Part shown: positions 1 to 11,364 of the stretch, one piece after another
Layout of the letters: each line of letters begins with the position of its first letter
Numbering within the stretch: position 1 is the first letter of the stretch
Assembly (NCBI GenBank): GCA_905182985.1
Contig: CAJJDN010000005.1
Coordinates: 127,823 to 191,822, forward strand
Origin: Paramecium sonneborni
Taxonomy: Eukaryota > Ciliophora > Oligohymenophorea > Peniculida > Parameciidae
DNA length: 64,000 nucleotides
Direction: 5' to 3'
The notes under the pieces: generated by a model
Seen by the model: the letters and a program-made list of their open reading frames with translations, nothing else
Database searches by the model: none
Told to the model about the DNA's origin: nothing
Position numbers and translations under genes: made by a program

Positions 1-441
1 TTTAAGAGTTTTTATGTTTAAGCAATCCTATCTTAAAGTACAGAATGTTAATTGCTTTTATGAATTGATAAAATAAATTCAAGTAATTTGATTGTCAATT
101 CAGAATATTTCTTTTCTTATGCAATTTATTTCATATTCTCATGAGATATGAAAATCTTATTAAATTCTCTAGAAAGAAAGAAATTCTATTCTAAAACATT
201 GAAGAACTCTTAAATTAATTATTACAATTTATCCATTTCTTAATTATTATTTTAATAATTAAATAGCTATAAATTATATACAATTATGTATACATATTTA
301 TCAAAAGTCGTTTGCTTAAAGAATAAATATTTTCAAGAATTATAAATATTATGTTTTACAGAGTTTATATTAGACATGAATTTATATACTAAGTATCTTA
401 ATATGTGAATGAAATATAAATTATTGTCATTTATTTTTTTA
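1..441. other. Intergenic AT-rich sequence at the window edge
   Basis: No reading frame with coding character in either strand under the ciliate code and no tRNA-like fold was found. There are no ciliate telomeric C4A2/C3A3 repeats, so this edge is not a chromosome end. The last part should contain the promoter of the gene starting at 442. Confidence 0.5.
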
Positions 442-2205
442 ATGGACAATTTTTATTTGCAAATGTATAAAAAACCAATAAAATGGAACAGTTAATCAAA
501 AAGCACTTGTTCATCAAAAGAATAAAATAGTAAAGAATTCGATTGGAATGATATTGAAGGTCTATATTAAGAATGCTAATAATAGGATCAAGCTTCAAAC
601 GTTACCAACATGATCAAAAGTAGTTAGGATTCAGAGTTAAATATCAAATTAGATCGCCTCATAAGAACAAATAATTAAAGTAGTCTAAGTGAAGTTAATG
701 AAAATGAAGCAACTCTAGAAATAAATGATGATCAAAAAGAAGCAGGTATTGAATTACCATAAAAACCTATATTAAAGCGTAGTAATACATCTTATAGAGG
801 ACATACTAAATCACTTTCATAAATAATTTATGAATAAGAAAAGTTTAAGAGATATAGAAATAATAAAAGAAGTGCTAGAACGCTTTCATTAGTTTATCTA
901 AAGAAGTCATTAATGACGCCTCTACTTAAATCGAGTTTACAAGAAAACCTCAAACCAATAACTATTAACTACTTAAATTCATCATACTCTTAGACTATTT
1001 ATGTTGATAAGAATACATTAGCGTGTGAATTAATTGTTAGAGCTATTTAAGAATATAAAAAAAACTTAAATTTTGATTAGAGCTTGTTAAAATATTCAAA
1101 TTTTACACTAGCTTATAAATTAACTAGTATTGATGACTTTTGTGATTTTTCTGCCTATCCCTCTTTCAAAGATAGTATTATTGATAAAAAATCTGTTTAA
1201 GAGGATGAACATTAATAATTTTAATACATATTTGATAATTTGGATAGAAATTTTAATAGAAAGTTCTTTTATTTGGAATTGAACTCACATGTGGATTTCA
1301 AAAATCTTACTTTAGAAATTGCAGATACATCAAGCTTTGGCATAGATTTACTCACTATTGAAATAACTCATAAAACTTATCCTACTTAAATAATTTTATT
1401 GTTAGAAGACATAAAAAATAAAATATTTTATAATTTAAAATTTGAAGAAAACGCAACCATTCAAGATATTTATAATTAACTATAAAAAAAAGGTAATTTT
1501 AAATGTAATCAAAATGAATGTTTTTTTTTATTAAAATATCCTTGTGTAAATGTTAATAATTTAGAACCTTTAGATATTAAGTTTCCAATCTCTTTATTAC
1601 CGATTCATTGGTTAATAATATAATATAAATACGATTAAAAAAATACAATCAGTTCTTCTTCAAACAATCTTAATGATTGTTTTATGAATTCTGAATTAAG
1701 ATTGTCCTCAATTTAAATCATATCACCATCAATTATTTAGAAAGATGATTATATTGATAGAAAAAATGTTTAGATGTTTAACTATGAAGAATATAAATTA
1801 TTAAAATTAGAAAGTAATGGATCTTTGAATGAAGTAGTAGTTGGAATAGATTATTTTGATTTGTATTACTACTACACTAGTAAAAAACAATAAAAATATA
1901 CTTTTTATAAGATTACTAAATGGATGGTTTAATTTTTATTAGAAAGTAATTAATCAGGATAAACAAAAGATTATAAAAGAATGCAAATATCATCAATTCT
2001 TTAAGTTGGATTGAAAAATGTATAATAACTTATAATTAAATATATCAAGAACGAGGATTAGATAAAAAAAATAAAATTCATACTTCCAAATGACGATATT
2101 GAAGATAAAATTAAATAAAAAGAATAATAAGCAGTAATAAAGAACATTGTTGAAAAGTTATAATTTATAATTTAAGAGAGAAGGAAAAATAATTGTTAAC
2201 GATGA
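442..2205 (+). CDS. Unidentified 587-residue protein with possible Ras-binding/PH-like regions
   Basis: One uninterrupted frame from ATG 442 to TGA 2203-2205 using many TAA/TAG as Gln; no intron is needed. I do not recognise it with certainty. Residues 1-170 are polar and low in conservation character. From about 190 to 420 there is a globular region with alternating hydrophobic residues. Residues about 455-500 (YEEYKLLKLES, VVVGIDYFDLYYY) read like the first strands of a PH-type fold, and the C-terminus is a charged helix. The order (central domain, ubiquitin-like stretch, PH-like end) loosely recalls the TORC2 subunit SIN1, but I saw no diagnostic motif, so this is only a guess. The next gene on the same strand starts 86 bp downstream. 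Confidence 0.75.
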
Positions 2206-2291
2206 TTAAAATGAATGAATAAACTTGCATATTCTCAATCATAATTACTTAGAAATAATATATTATTATTATTATTTATAATTTCTATTGA

Positions 2292-4042
2292 ATGGAAGAA
2301 TAAGATAGTAGATAATATCTAGCTTCTAAAGTACATCCTCTTTTTGAGAAATTATTAATTGAATTGCTAATCACAAAACCAGAAGATCCTGTAATATGGC
2401 TAGAATGATAATAAGGTCGAATTTATGAGTTAATGGCTACATACAACAGGATAACAATACAGACCTTAAGAAAAGCTAAATGGACCATTATCAAGTACCA
2501 TTCCTGCTTAATTTTAAAATTCAATGTAATCTGGCACTCCAAGAAGAAGTTAAGTTTAATCTTTACAAAATCCTTTGTTGAACCGATAATAATCAAATCA
2601 GCCAGGATCAAATCATCATATTCCTCATCATTAATCTAATTAATAATTATCTCATTAACATTCAAATTAACCAATTAATAGCCAACATGAAATTAATAGT
2701 TAATAATTATAACATTAAAACTAATCAAAATAAGCTTTAGAACAAAGTGATTTTTAAGAATAAAGTTTTGAAGCCAGTTAAAATGAAGCAGAACATCAAT
2801 TTGATGTTGATCCTAAATTTGGTTTTGCTGATCAACCAAGTCCTTCTCCAATTGTTAAAGATACAAAAAACCAAGCATATCCATTTTAAAAATAATAATC
2901 TATATTAACATAAAAGTTTTAACCTTAAAGCAATAATAATAAATCTTTTAAAAAAACCTCTACTTAATCAAATCCTGTTTTATTATAACCTGTCACAATC
3001 AAAACAGCTTAACCATAAATTATAGTTAATAATACACCGAAAGAATAAATCTAATCATCTTATAACTCTAATTAATAAAATTAATAAAAATTAATTCAAT
3101 CAAAAGATGAATAAGAAATCTAAGAAAATTAAGCACTTAAAAGAAATTCTTAAACTGATAGTAATAATAAATTTAAAGAATAAAAGTCTAGAATCTTAAA
3201 AAAGATCAATAATTGCCATATATTTAAACATTTAAATGATTAATAAAAAGAGGTTGTTGCAAATACTATGGAAGAAAGAAGATTTAAGTAATTAAATTGA
3301 AATTAACTTTAGATGTAATGATATTGTAATAAAATAAGGAGAGGAAGGGGATTAATTATTTTTAGTTGAAGATGGTCTTTTAGATTGCATAAAGAAAGAT
3401 AAATAAAATCATGAAGAAAAATTAATAACTTATTAAATTGGTGATTTTTTTGGTGAAATGGCTTTATTGTATAATGAAAAAAGAGCTACAACCATAATTG
3501 CTAAAGAAGATTCAGTATTATGGATATTAGATAAATAAACATTTAATTCTTTTATTAAATAACCTGTTTTTGAAAAGCGTTAAAAGTAGTCAATATTTTT
3601 AAATTATTTTTAGATATGATCAAATTTTACAATAGTTTTAAGTTTTGTAATAAATTGATCCATACATTAGACTATTAATTGCTGATGCTCTGCATGTTGT
3701 CACTTTTAAAGCTAAAGAAATAGTTTTTAGATAAAATGATTAAGGAGATTATTTTTATTTAATATAAGAAGGTTAATTAAAAGCATTTAAATAAGGAGAA
3801 AAAGATGAAATAGAATAATAAGTATATGTATTTGATAAATTTGACTATTTTGGAGAATTGGCTATGTTAAAAGAAATAAAGAGATAAGCAACTCTAGTTT
3901 GTGAAACTGATTGCATCTTATTAGGGTTAGATAAACAGTCATTTAAAAAACTGTTAGCTCCTATACATGTATATCTTATAATTATTATTAGGACTTATTA
4001 AAATAAAAAATAGATAGGTATAGGAATTTAAGTTTTAATTGA
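2292..4042 (+). CDS. cAMP-dependent protein kinase regulatory subunit (long-linker type)
   Basis: 549 residues after removing four introns (2391-2415, 3288-3312, 3586-3613, 3969-3991). Residues about 10-45 form an RIIa/DPY-30 dimerisation-docking domain (YLASKVHPLFEKLLIELL then KPEDPVEFM, the latter created by splicing intron 1). Residues 45-315 are a Gln/Asn-rich linker much longer than in animal PKA-R (whole protein usually about 380). Two cyclic-nucleotide-binding domains follow; both phosphate-binding cassettes keep the Glu and Arg that hold cAMP (FGEMALLYNEKRATT and FGELAMLKEIKRQAT). The C-terminus HDLLKQKIDRYRNL matches the family end. Its role would be to hold the PKA catalytic subunit inactive and tether it. 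A cGMP-dependent regulator is possible but no kinase domain is attached. Intron 1 ends AAG, not TAG. Confidence 0.88.
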
Positions 4043-4063
4043 TAAATATAAAATATTGATCAA

Positions 4064-5333
4064 TCATGATAATTCATTTTTAATATCTAATAACTCTTAT
4101 TTTTCCTTAATTTAAATTTATAAATATTCCAATTCTACCTTTAATTATTCTATTGTTTCCATTTATTCATTTCTTTATAATATTTCTTCATCTAATTAGT
4201 TTTTTAACAATTAATTTTCTTAAAATAATTAATCTCTTTCTGTTTCAACTAAATAATGCTTTTCTAATTCGTATTTAAATTCAAGTTCTTTTTCTTTATT
4301 AATTTCTATTTATTCATCTAGCTTCCTCTATTATTCAATTATTATTTGTTATAATTATGTTTGACTTAAATTCTCATACCCTAGTTAAGTAAATTATTAT
4401 TAGATTAAGTTTTATTATTCATAAATTTAAGATTCTAACTACTGTGATTATTGTTAAATTTATTGAAGATTTATTTTCAATTCTTCAATATAATTTTGGG
4501 TGTCTTGATATTATTTTTCCAATAGTATATATGATTCTTCCTATTTTCTAAGTTATCCATTTAATTCATTTATTTAATATTATTTTTCATAAATTTATTA
4601 ATTATAATATTCTTAAGTTTCAAGTTCTTTTTAATTAAAATTAGAAATTATAATATCTTTTTCATTAATTTGATCATAAAACTCTTAAAGTTAAGTTTTC
4701 ATTTATGCTATTAATTCAGCTTCATTTGAATCTTTTTCTCTGATCTAAGATGATGATTAATTATCAAATTATTCGAAAGAGTTATTTTTTTCTTCAATTA
4801 TTTAGTTTTCGATGAATGATGTTTATTATGATTAATCTCTTTTGTTTATTAATACTACTTTAGAAGTAAGTTAATTTTTTTAAATATCCTAAATTTCTTA
4901 TTAAAATTAGATAGGATTTTACACTTCTTCAATAACATTTTCTTTGAATAATTCTTGTTTGATTAGCTATTCTGTTTACTTTAGTTTTATAAATGATTTA
5001 AAAATTTCACTTTCAAATATTTCTTTTCTAGAAGCTAAATTTTACAAATAGCATTATAATCCATATTTACGTTCATTGATTTATTCAATTGACTTTCCAA
5101 CTAAAAAAGTTATAAAATTTTTCTTAGGCAATAAAGGCAACTGTTTATACGTCAATTCAAGTGCACGATTCAATTCTTCAAATTGTGAATATCTCTTCTA
5201 TACAATCCATTATTTAATTCCAAATTTGACTGAAATTTAATAAAATATGGTTGTACCCTCATATGAATAGGAAATAATTTCAATCTAAGATGTATACTAT
5301 CAATCTTACATTGATTGAATGCTAATCCTGCAT
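4064..5333 (-). CDS. PX-domain protein with C-terminal coiled coil
   Basis: 414 residues; one intron (5285-5309) after codon 8. Residues 9-120 form a PX phosphoinositide-binding domain: VKFGIKQWIVQKRYSQFEEL, then LPLLPKK and KYGLQCYLQNL. The rest, about 170-414, is long heptad-type coiled coil rich in Glu, Gln and Lys. The likely role is a peripheral endosomal membrane protein, as in sorting nexins, inferred only from the domain. The start was chosen because ATG 5331-5333 opens an 8-codon exon spliced into the PX frame. The same intron position (after Ser-Ile-Asn) occurs in the next minus-strand gene, so the two are tandem paralogues. The stop lies 21 bp from the stop of the convergent PKA-R gene. 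Confidence 0.85.
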
Positions 5334-5388
5334 TTTGTAAAATAAATTATATAATTTGTTAAAAATTTGATGAAGTCATCATACTATA

Positions 5389-7055
5389 TCATTTATGCCA
5401 GTTTCCTAATCTTGTTTCATCTTCTTCATCAGAATCAATTTTATGGTTTTAATTTTATAATTTTAAGATATTCTCCATTTTAGCCTCAATCAATTGTTTT
5501 GATTTGTCCTATTCATCTTGATCACCAGCTTTCCATTTTTTAGGAAAATGCCACCATTTAATTAATTCATCCTTACCACCTGTTATAAGAATTTGAGTAG
5601 ATTCTTACCAAATCAATTTAGTAATGGCTTTTTCATGAGCTTTAAGTACATCTTAAAATAATGAAAGATCATACATTAAGGTTATAAATCAAGCGCATTA
5701 TAAATAGTAACTGTTCCATCATCATTTCCTACAAATAATTCTCCTCTTTTACTTGACCATTAGACTTCTCTAGTCTTATTATTAATAGTTATTAATTTAA
5801 AATACTTTTATTTTAGCTTATATTTTTGTTTTTATTTTTCCTATATTATCTTGTAGACATTTTCCAACATCTAAAACACATATTACACCATCATCATAAG
5901 AAACTGAAATCAAATAGTTTTTCTAGTAATCTAAAACTAGGCCTCTTATAAATGATGTATTTGTATCTACAGACAACATAATTATTGGTTGTGCAGCTTT
6001 TATATTTAGTATATAGATTTAACCATTTCTATTACCAACTACTGAAATTTATCTCTATTCATTATATGTTAAGAATGTTAATTCATGTTTCCCAATTGAA
6101 AAATCTAAAATATTTTAAAATTTAACCTGATTTCAATTCTCCTTAATCCATATCAATTACTTTATAATGGGTATCCTTTGAAATTGAATGAATTTATCCA
6201 TTTCTATAAAATAAACCCATGATTCTGCTCAAATGAATTTCAATTTCTATGCTTTATTCATATTTTTAGAATGAATCTCTCTCTGAAACTTTTATAAAAT
6301 TAATATTTCCTGAATCCAATCTAAATTATTCTGTTAATTTAATTACCCGATTAACAAAGTGCATGTAATTGGTTCATAAAACATACAAATTGCTTAAGTA
6401 TTATACTCTTTAATCCATAATCTTTTATATGAAAATTCTCCCTCTTCTTATTTAATATAACATTCAACTTATCCTACTGGTATAGTCTTAACTTCTGTTT
6501 ATTCAGAATCCCATGGCATTTTCATATTATTAACATATGCATCCACTCTATTTAAAACACTCATATCTGCTTGAAGAAGGAACATCACTCCTTAATCAGA
6601 CAATGAAACATCACGTATACCCATTAATGTTTTAGTAGAATGGATTAGATTAGGAGGAATAATTTCTTCACATTATTCAAGCTTATTATAAATTACTATA
6701 CTTCCAAAAAATCTCGAAGTTATTGAGAATGATATATTTCTCTACGAACTATAAGTTACTATATATATTTTTCTAAACCAAATCTACGATCTTCCAATTA
6801 TTCTTTTGATTTTCCAACTAAAAATGTTATAAAGGCTTTTTTAGGTAATTCAGGGAGGTCTTAAAAAAGTAATATTAATTTTTTATGCAAATCTTCAAAT
6901 TATGAATAGCGCTTTGTAATTAGCCATTACTATTTATTTCTTGTTTTAATTTCAATTACATATTGAACATTGGATGACTCTTACTTATATGATGGTATCG
7001 TAACCTAAATATATTATTGGATAATAACATTTATGGATTCATTCACAAGTAACAT
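5389..7055 (-). CDS. PX-domain protein with C-terminal WD40-like repeats
   Basis: 506 residues after removing six introns (7005-7028, 6682-6701, 6321-6346, 6105-6126, 5775-5805, 5652-5674). Residues 10-125 form a PX domain: YVIEIKTRN, WLITKRYSQFEDLHKKL, LPELPKKAFITFLVGK, FGLEKYIQQL. After a middle region come WD40-type blades with recurrent GxxxGxI / DDG motifs: VVGNRNGQIYIL, ISVSYDDGVICVLD, FVGNDDGTVTIYNA, LITGGKDELIKWW. The tail is acidic. It probably couples PI3P membranes to a propeller scaffold. Three of the introns end AAG and one starts GTT; each is required to restore frame, which makes this gene a good test of splice-site rules. The start codon is 31 bp from the start of the divergent AP-1 sigma gene. 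Confidence 0.82.
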
Positions 7056-7086
7056 AATTTTAATTAAAAATTAAAGAGTTTTGATA
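7056..7086. promoter_or_regulatory. 31-bp divergent intergenic promoter region
   Basis: This is all the DNA between the start codons of the PX-WD gene (minus) and the AP-1 sigma gene (plus). It must hold transcription start and 5' leader sequences for both, unless their promoters lie inside the neighbour's coding sequence. No TATA-like element can be singled out in such AT-rich DNA. Confidence 0.4.
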
Positions 7087-7571
7087 ATGATCTAGTGTTT
7101 ATTTCTAGTTAGTAGATAAGGCAAGACCAGATTGACTAAGTGGTATAATTAATCACTTACTACAAGAGAAAAGCAACGTTTCTTAAAAGAAGTATTACTA
7201 TCAATCTTAATGTAAAGATAAATTCATTAGTGTTGACACGCGGCCAAAAGATGTGTAATTTCTTAGAATATGTTGAATACAAAATTGTTTATAAACGATA
7301 TGCATCACTTTATTTCATAGCTATTTGCGACAAAGAGGATAACGAATTATTAATTTTAGAAATAATTCATCATTTTGTAGAAGTATTAGATAAATATTTT
7401 GGTAATGTATGTGAATTGGATCTAATATTTAATTTCCACAAAGCTTATTATATCTTGGATGAATTGCTTTTAGCTGGTTTTATTTAAGAGCCAAGTAAAA
7501 AAATTATACTCAAAGCAATCACTAGTCAAGAAGCACTTATAGAAGAAGGAAATGATGATCAATCTAAATGA
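7087..7571 (+). CDS. AP1S: AP-1 clathrin adaptor complex, sigma subunit
   Basis: 152 residues, the usual length of a sigma adaptin (about 155-160), with one 26-nt intron (7192-7217, ending AAG). The longin-type fold is clear: [15 protein letters not shown] near the N-terminus, [20 protein letters not shown], then [20 protein letters not shown] and GFIQEPSKK. The MCNFLE block is typical of AP-1 rather than AP-2 or AP-3 sigma. The protein is a small core subunit of the trans-Golgi/endosome clathrin adaptor that helps recognise dileucine sorting signals. Without the intron the frame hits a TGA, so splicing is needed. Confidence 0.93.
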
Positions 7572-7689
7572 TTTATAAAACAAATATATCAATAACTTGT
7601 TATTTTTAATATACAACACGAAAATCATTTCATTCAATAATTTTTATTTGAAAATTCAACATATTACACTAGAATTATGATGCTAATTT

Positions 7690-8298
7690 TCAGAATTTTA
7701 TGAAATACTACTTTAACATGTCTTTTATCTATTTTTATTCCTATTCTAATCCTCTTAATTATTCATTTTGGTAGAATGACAAAATAAACTTTTATTTTTT
7801 CGATGCATCAATTTACTTTTTAGATTTCCCATTTGAGATTTAAAGTCTTATTAAACTAACAATGTTTACTCTATTAGTTATTTTTCGTAATCCTATTATT
7901 ATTGATAAACTGTATACTTATTATAATAATTTTATTGTTCCTTCATTTTCCTCTGAGTTGCTTTGTAACAGGGATTACATTTCCAACTTTTAAACATTTT
8001 AGGAAAAATGAGAGTGACGAGATTTTTTCATTTCTTTATTTATTGTATTTTCATCATCTTTCTTTTTTAAATTACATAAAGTAAATGGTCTGGATAGAAT
8101 GTATTACATTTTCTCTAAAAAATAATCCTTTATTGGATCTTTTCTTAAATCATAGTATTCAACTAGTTGAGCTATGTTTAAAATTAATTTCGTCAATTCC
8201 TAGCCATCCATTTCTTCTTTAAAGAAACTTTATTCTTATCCATTGAGCATAGTGTAATATTCAGAGTTAAATGATTTCTATTAACGGAATGATGACAT
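7690..8298 (-). CDS. Small unidentified protein, YYDL-motif paralogue A
   Basis: 202 residues in a single exon; the start is the only in-frame ATG before the upstream stop that keeps the conserved part. I do not recognise a named family. The central stretch (about residues 42-60), LVEYYDLRKDPIKDYFLEKM, is clearly homologous to FIEYYDLNNNPMKQYFIEKM in the neighbouring minus-strand gene at 8536-9095, so the two are tandem paralogues. The rest is basic and Gln/Lys-rich with probable coiled coil towards the C-terminus. No membrane segment or signal peptide. Confidence 0.7.
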
Positions 8299-8535
8299 TA
8301 AGATTGATAGTTTTAAAAAATATTAATATTTTGCAAATTTAGATGATTTCAAAATTAAAAAGAGCAAGTATATAGATATTGCTTGCCAATTATGAAATAA
8401 ATAATAATCTAATTAATATAGATCAAAAATGTTAGAAGATTTTTAAAATATTGGTTAGAATTACTTAAATAATTCTTCTAACAAAAGACTTTAATTATTT
8501 TAAACAATGATTCAAATAAAAATAACAACTAAATA

Positions 8536-9095
8536 TCATAAATCAAGCATATCTAGAGTGGGGGGTTTATAAATTTTAGTGAAGGTTCTTGTTGGTGACT
8601 TTTTTCCTGGACCTCTCTTTTGTTTTCTTAGCTATAATTTTTCCGTTACTGACTATAACTATTTAGCATAATCATTATTAATAATCTTCTCGATATTTTC
8701 CTTCTAATATAAAAAGTCCTAAATAAATAAATGAAATTTAGAAATACATTTTATAATTATTTAATTCCTCTAGGAGTGATTGTTTGATTCTTCATAGTTT
8801 CATATTAATAATTCTGATAATAATGTTTTAGATTTTCTTGTCCTGTCGGTGAATTACGTCTTGTACTTGGTGCAGATACAATTAAGGATTGCATAGTGCT
8901 TGGTGATTGCATTAAACGCTTCATCTTTTCTATAAAATATTATTTCATTGGATTGTTATTCAAATCATAATATTCTATAAACTATCTATATATAAGAGCT
9001 AATTCAGCTATTTCTTCTTATTAAGTATCACCATCTTCAAATTGTTTTTCAAGATCAAGAGCTTTTTGAATTTATGAACGTGAAGGTGAAGTCAT
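8536..9095 (-). CDS. Small unidentified protein, YYDL-motif paralogue B
   Basis: 176 residues; one 29-nt intron (8719-8747) is needed because the frame otherwise ends early in TGA. It starts MTSPSRSQIQKALDLE; residues about 22-60 carry the helix-rich motif shared with the gene at 7690-8298 (FIEYYDLNNNPMKQYFIEKM). The C-terminal third is strongly basic with Ser-Pro/Thr-Pro sites (KKSPTRTF) suggestive of phosphorylation, possibly a cytoskeletal or basal-body protein, but function is unknown. Its ATG is only 24 bp from the start of the divergent Rab-like gene. Confidence 0.8.
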
Positions 9096-9119
9096 ATAAA
9101 ATTAACAACTAATTAATTA

Positions 9120-10921
9120 ATGATAATGTAATTTTAAATCATAGGCAAAAATGGTGTAGGAAAAAGAACTCTTATTGAACTATTGTAATAGCATTTTCAG
9201 TTAGAATTGGTTACATCTAGAGCTGATGTTGCAATCTATTTATTTGACATTAGTGATCAAAACAGCTTAGAGTACTTAAAAAATCGTTACAATCCAGAAA
9301 TATAAAATAAGAGTACATATTTGGTTGGCAATAAACTTGATCTCACAGATCAAAGAAAAGTTTCGAGTAAAAATGCTTCATTTACATCTACAAAGGTGAA
9401 AATGCCCATAAATTCTCTGCAAAGTATGGCATGAGCTACCATGAAATATCCTGTATTACCAAATAAAATGTTAGTCATCTTATTTATGTAAATATTATTA
9501 ATTTATACATTTAGACTCTTTAATTATAAATGTAATAAAGTGGAAATATCTCTTATAGATAATAAAAGTCATCTACAATTTCTGTTCTTAAATTTAATCG
9601 AATTTCATTAAAAAATGCCAATGTTTCTCATACTGAAAGTGAAGTCTCACCAAATTCAATTAGAATAGATAATTCATAAATAAATAATAACCAAAAAATT
9701 AATTCTACACATTCATTCAGATAAAATGAATTCAATGTCAATTAATCTTAAATTCATTTAAGAAGAGTCTAAACTTATATTTAAGATGATTAAGATTCAC
9801 CTTTAAAAAAAAAAATAGATGATCTAAATAATTCTAATCTTAATAATTCATTAACTAGTCCATAAATTATAAAAGATTAAATTATAAGTTTCTCAAATGA
9901 AAATACACATAACAAGACTTTATAATAAACATAATCTAAATAATAGACTGAAGTTAATTTAAATAAATTAAATTAAATTAGCATTGATAACACTCCTAAA
10001 AATTCAAGAATTAGTAAATGGATTGATAATGATACAAATAAAAATTAAACTTAAAATTAAAATTCTTAAGTAATTTTTTAAAGATCTCCTTCTAAACTAT
10101 AATCTTAAATTTATACAAGTAGATCGGCATTTAATGAGATGAATAACTCATAAGATAAATTTACAACTATTTAAGATTAAATGAAAAATGGATTAGATTA
10201 ATTTAAATAATTTTTAGCAGAAATTTAAGATAAGAATTCAAATGAATATTAAAATTACATCTAAATTAAATTTGAAAAGGTTTTTGATAGTTTCAATTAA
10301 GATTTATTTTAATAAAATGAAAAATAGCTAAAAACAGAAAAAATGCCATAAAAAAAAGATTCTATAAATATTTATGAAATATCTGAATTAATAAAATAAG
10401 AAAATCAAATTAATAATAAGATAAAATCATTTCAAAATAATTATTATCATCATTAAATTAAATCTCCTCCAATAACAAATCAATAAAATAATTAATCTAG
10501 TTAAGATTATATTTCTAAAATGACTACTAATAAGTCATTCAATCAACCTTCTAAAAGTACAAATAAAAATACCCTTAGAAATAAATCTCAAACAGGTATC
10601 GTAGTTTAATTAAGAGAATAAGTCAATACATAATTTAATAGAACTCCAGAAAGATCTTTAAATTATAAATCTATCACTCCAAATAAGTAACTCATTAAAT
10701 GTGTTGATCTTGATGATAATAATAATTAAAAATTATTCTCTCTCTAATTTAAACTTAAAACAGGTAAAGCTATTAATATAGTTATGAAAAAAAATGATAA
10801 TCTAATCAAAATTGCTCAAGAAAATGCTTAAAAATATAAACTGGAACATAGTGCATATCTTTAATTACTTAAAATTTTAAAAGATAAATATAGAACAATT
10901 TTAGAAAATGATCATAAGTGA
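9120..10921 (+). CDS. Degenerate Rab-like small GTPase with long Gln/Asn-rich tail
   Basis: 581 residues, two introns (9367-9395 ending AAG; 9488-9514). Residues 1-125 are a shrunken Rab fold. The P-loop reads GKNGVGKRT, with Arg where Ser/Thr should bind Mg. The switch I region and the DTAGQ motif of switch II are simply missing, as about 40 residues are absent between the P-loop helix and ADVAIYLFDISD. The guanine-specificity motif NKLD is present and the fifth motif is altered (EISCIT for ETSAKT). Residues 130-581 are low-complexity, rich in Gln, Asn and Ser, ending in a charged helix; no prenylation Cys. It probably cannot hydrolyse GTP normally and may be a scaffold. Length without the tail is far below the usual 200. 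Confidence 0.78.
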
Positions 10922-10964
10922 TACTTGATATATCTATATATAATTATTTGATTAAATTTTAATT

Positions 10965-11364
10965 ATGTCCAATAGAAGCAAGTAGAATGCATCAAAAGGC
11001 CCAGGTAATTTAAATTATTTACATAAGATAAGGGATCTTTTCCATTAGATCATTTTCATGAGTGTGATAATGAAGCTAAATAATATAATGTATGCATCCA
11101 AAAACATGAAAATATGCCAAAGAGATGTAGAAAATATTAAGTTGATTATTTATAATGCAGAATGAATAATGGTCTTATGGATAAAGAAGATTTGAGTAAA
11201 TTAGGTTTAGGACCAGAAGTAAAGATTTATTCTAATTCAAGACATCTTGGGAATCAGAAGAATAGGAAAAATAATTTTTATTTGATAAAATCAACAGAAT
11301 GAAAACCAAAGCTATGGAAGAAGTATCAAGAAAATAGGAATCATCAAATAAACAATAAGAGTGA
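10965..11364 (+). CDS. COX19: COX19-type twin CX9C mitochondrial protein
   Basis: 117 residues after removing two 23-nt introns, both ending AAG (11005-11027, 11219-11241). The core DKGSFPLDHFHECDN, then two perfect CX9C motifs (C-DNEAKQYNV-C and C-RKYQVDYLQ-C) and RMNNGLMDKEDLSKLGLG are the signature of COX19, an intermembrane-space protein imported by the MIA40 disulphide relay and needed for copper delivery to cytochrome oxidase. The C-terminal 40 residues are charged and not conserved. If the second intron is not removed the protein would instead end at 11302 with a different tail; I prefer the spliced form because the intron has the normal length and ends. Confidence 0.9.

Noticed and set aside
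9132..9145. Very short intron near the start of the Rab-like gene
   Set aside because: The frame is open without it and the candidate is only about 17 nt; removing it would disrupt the strand before the P-loop.
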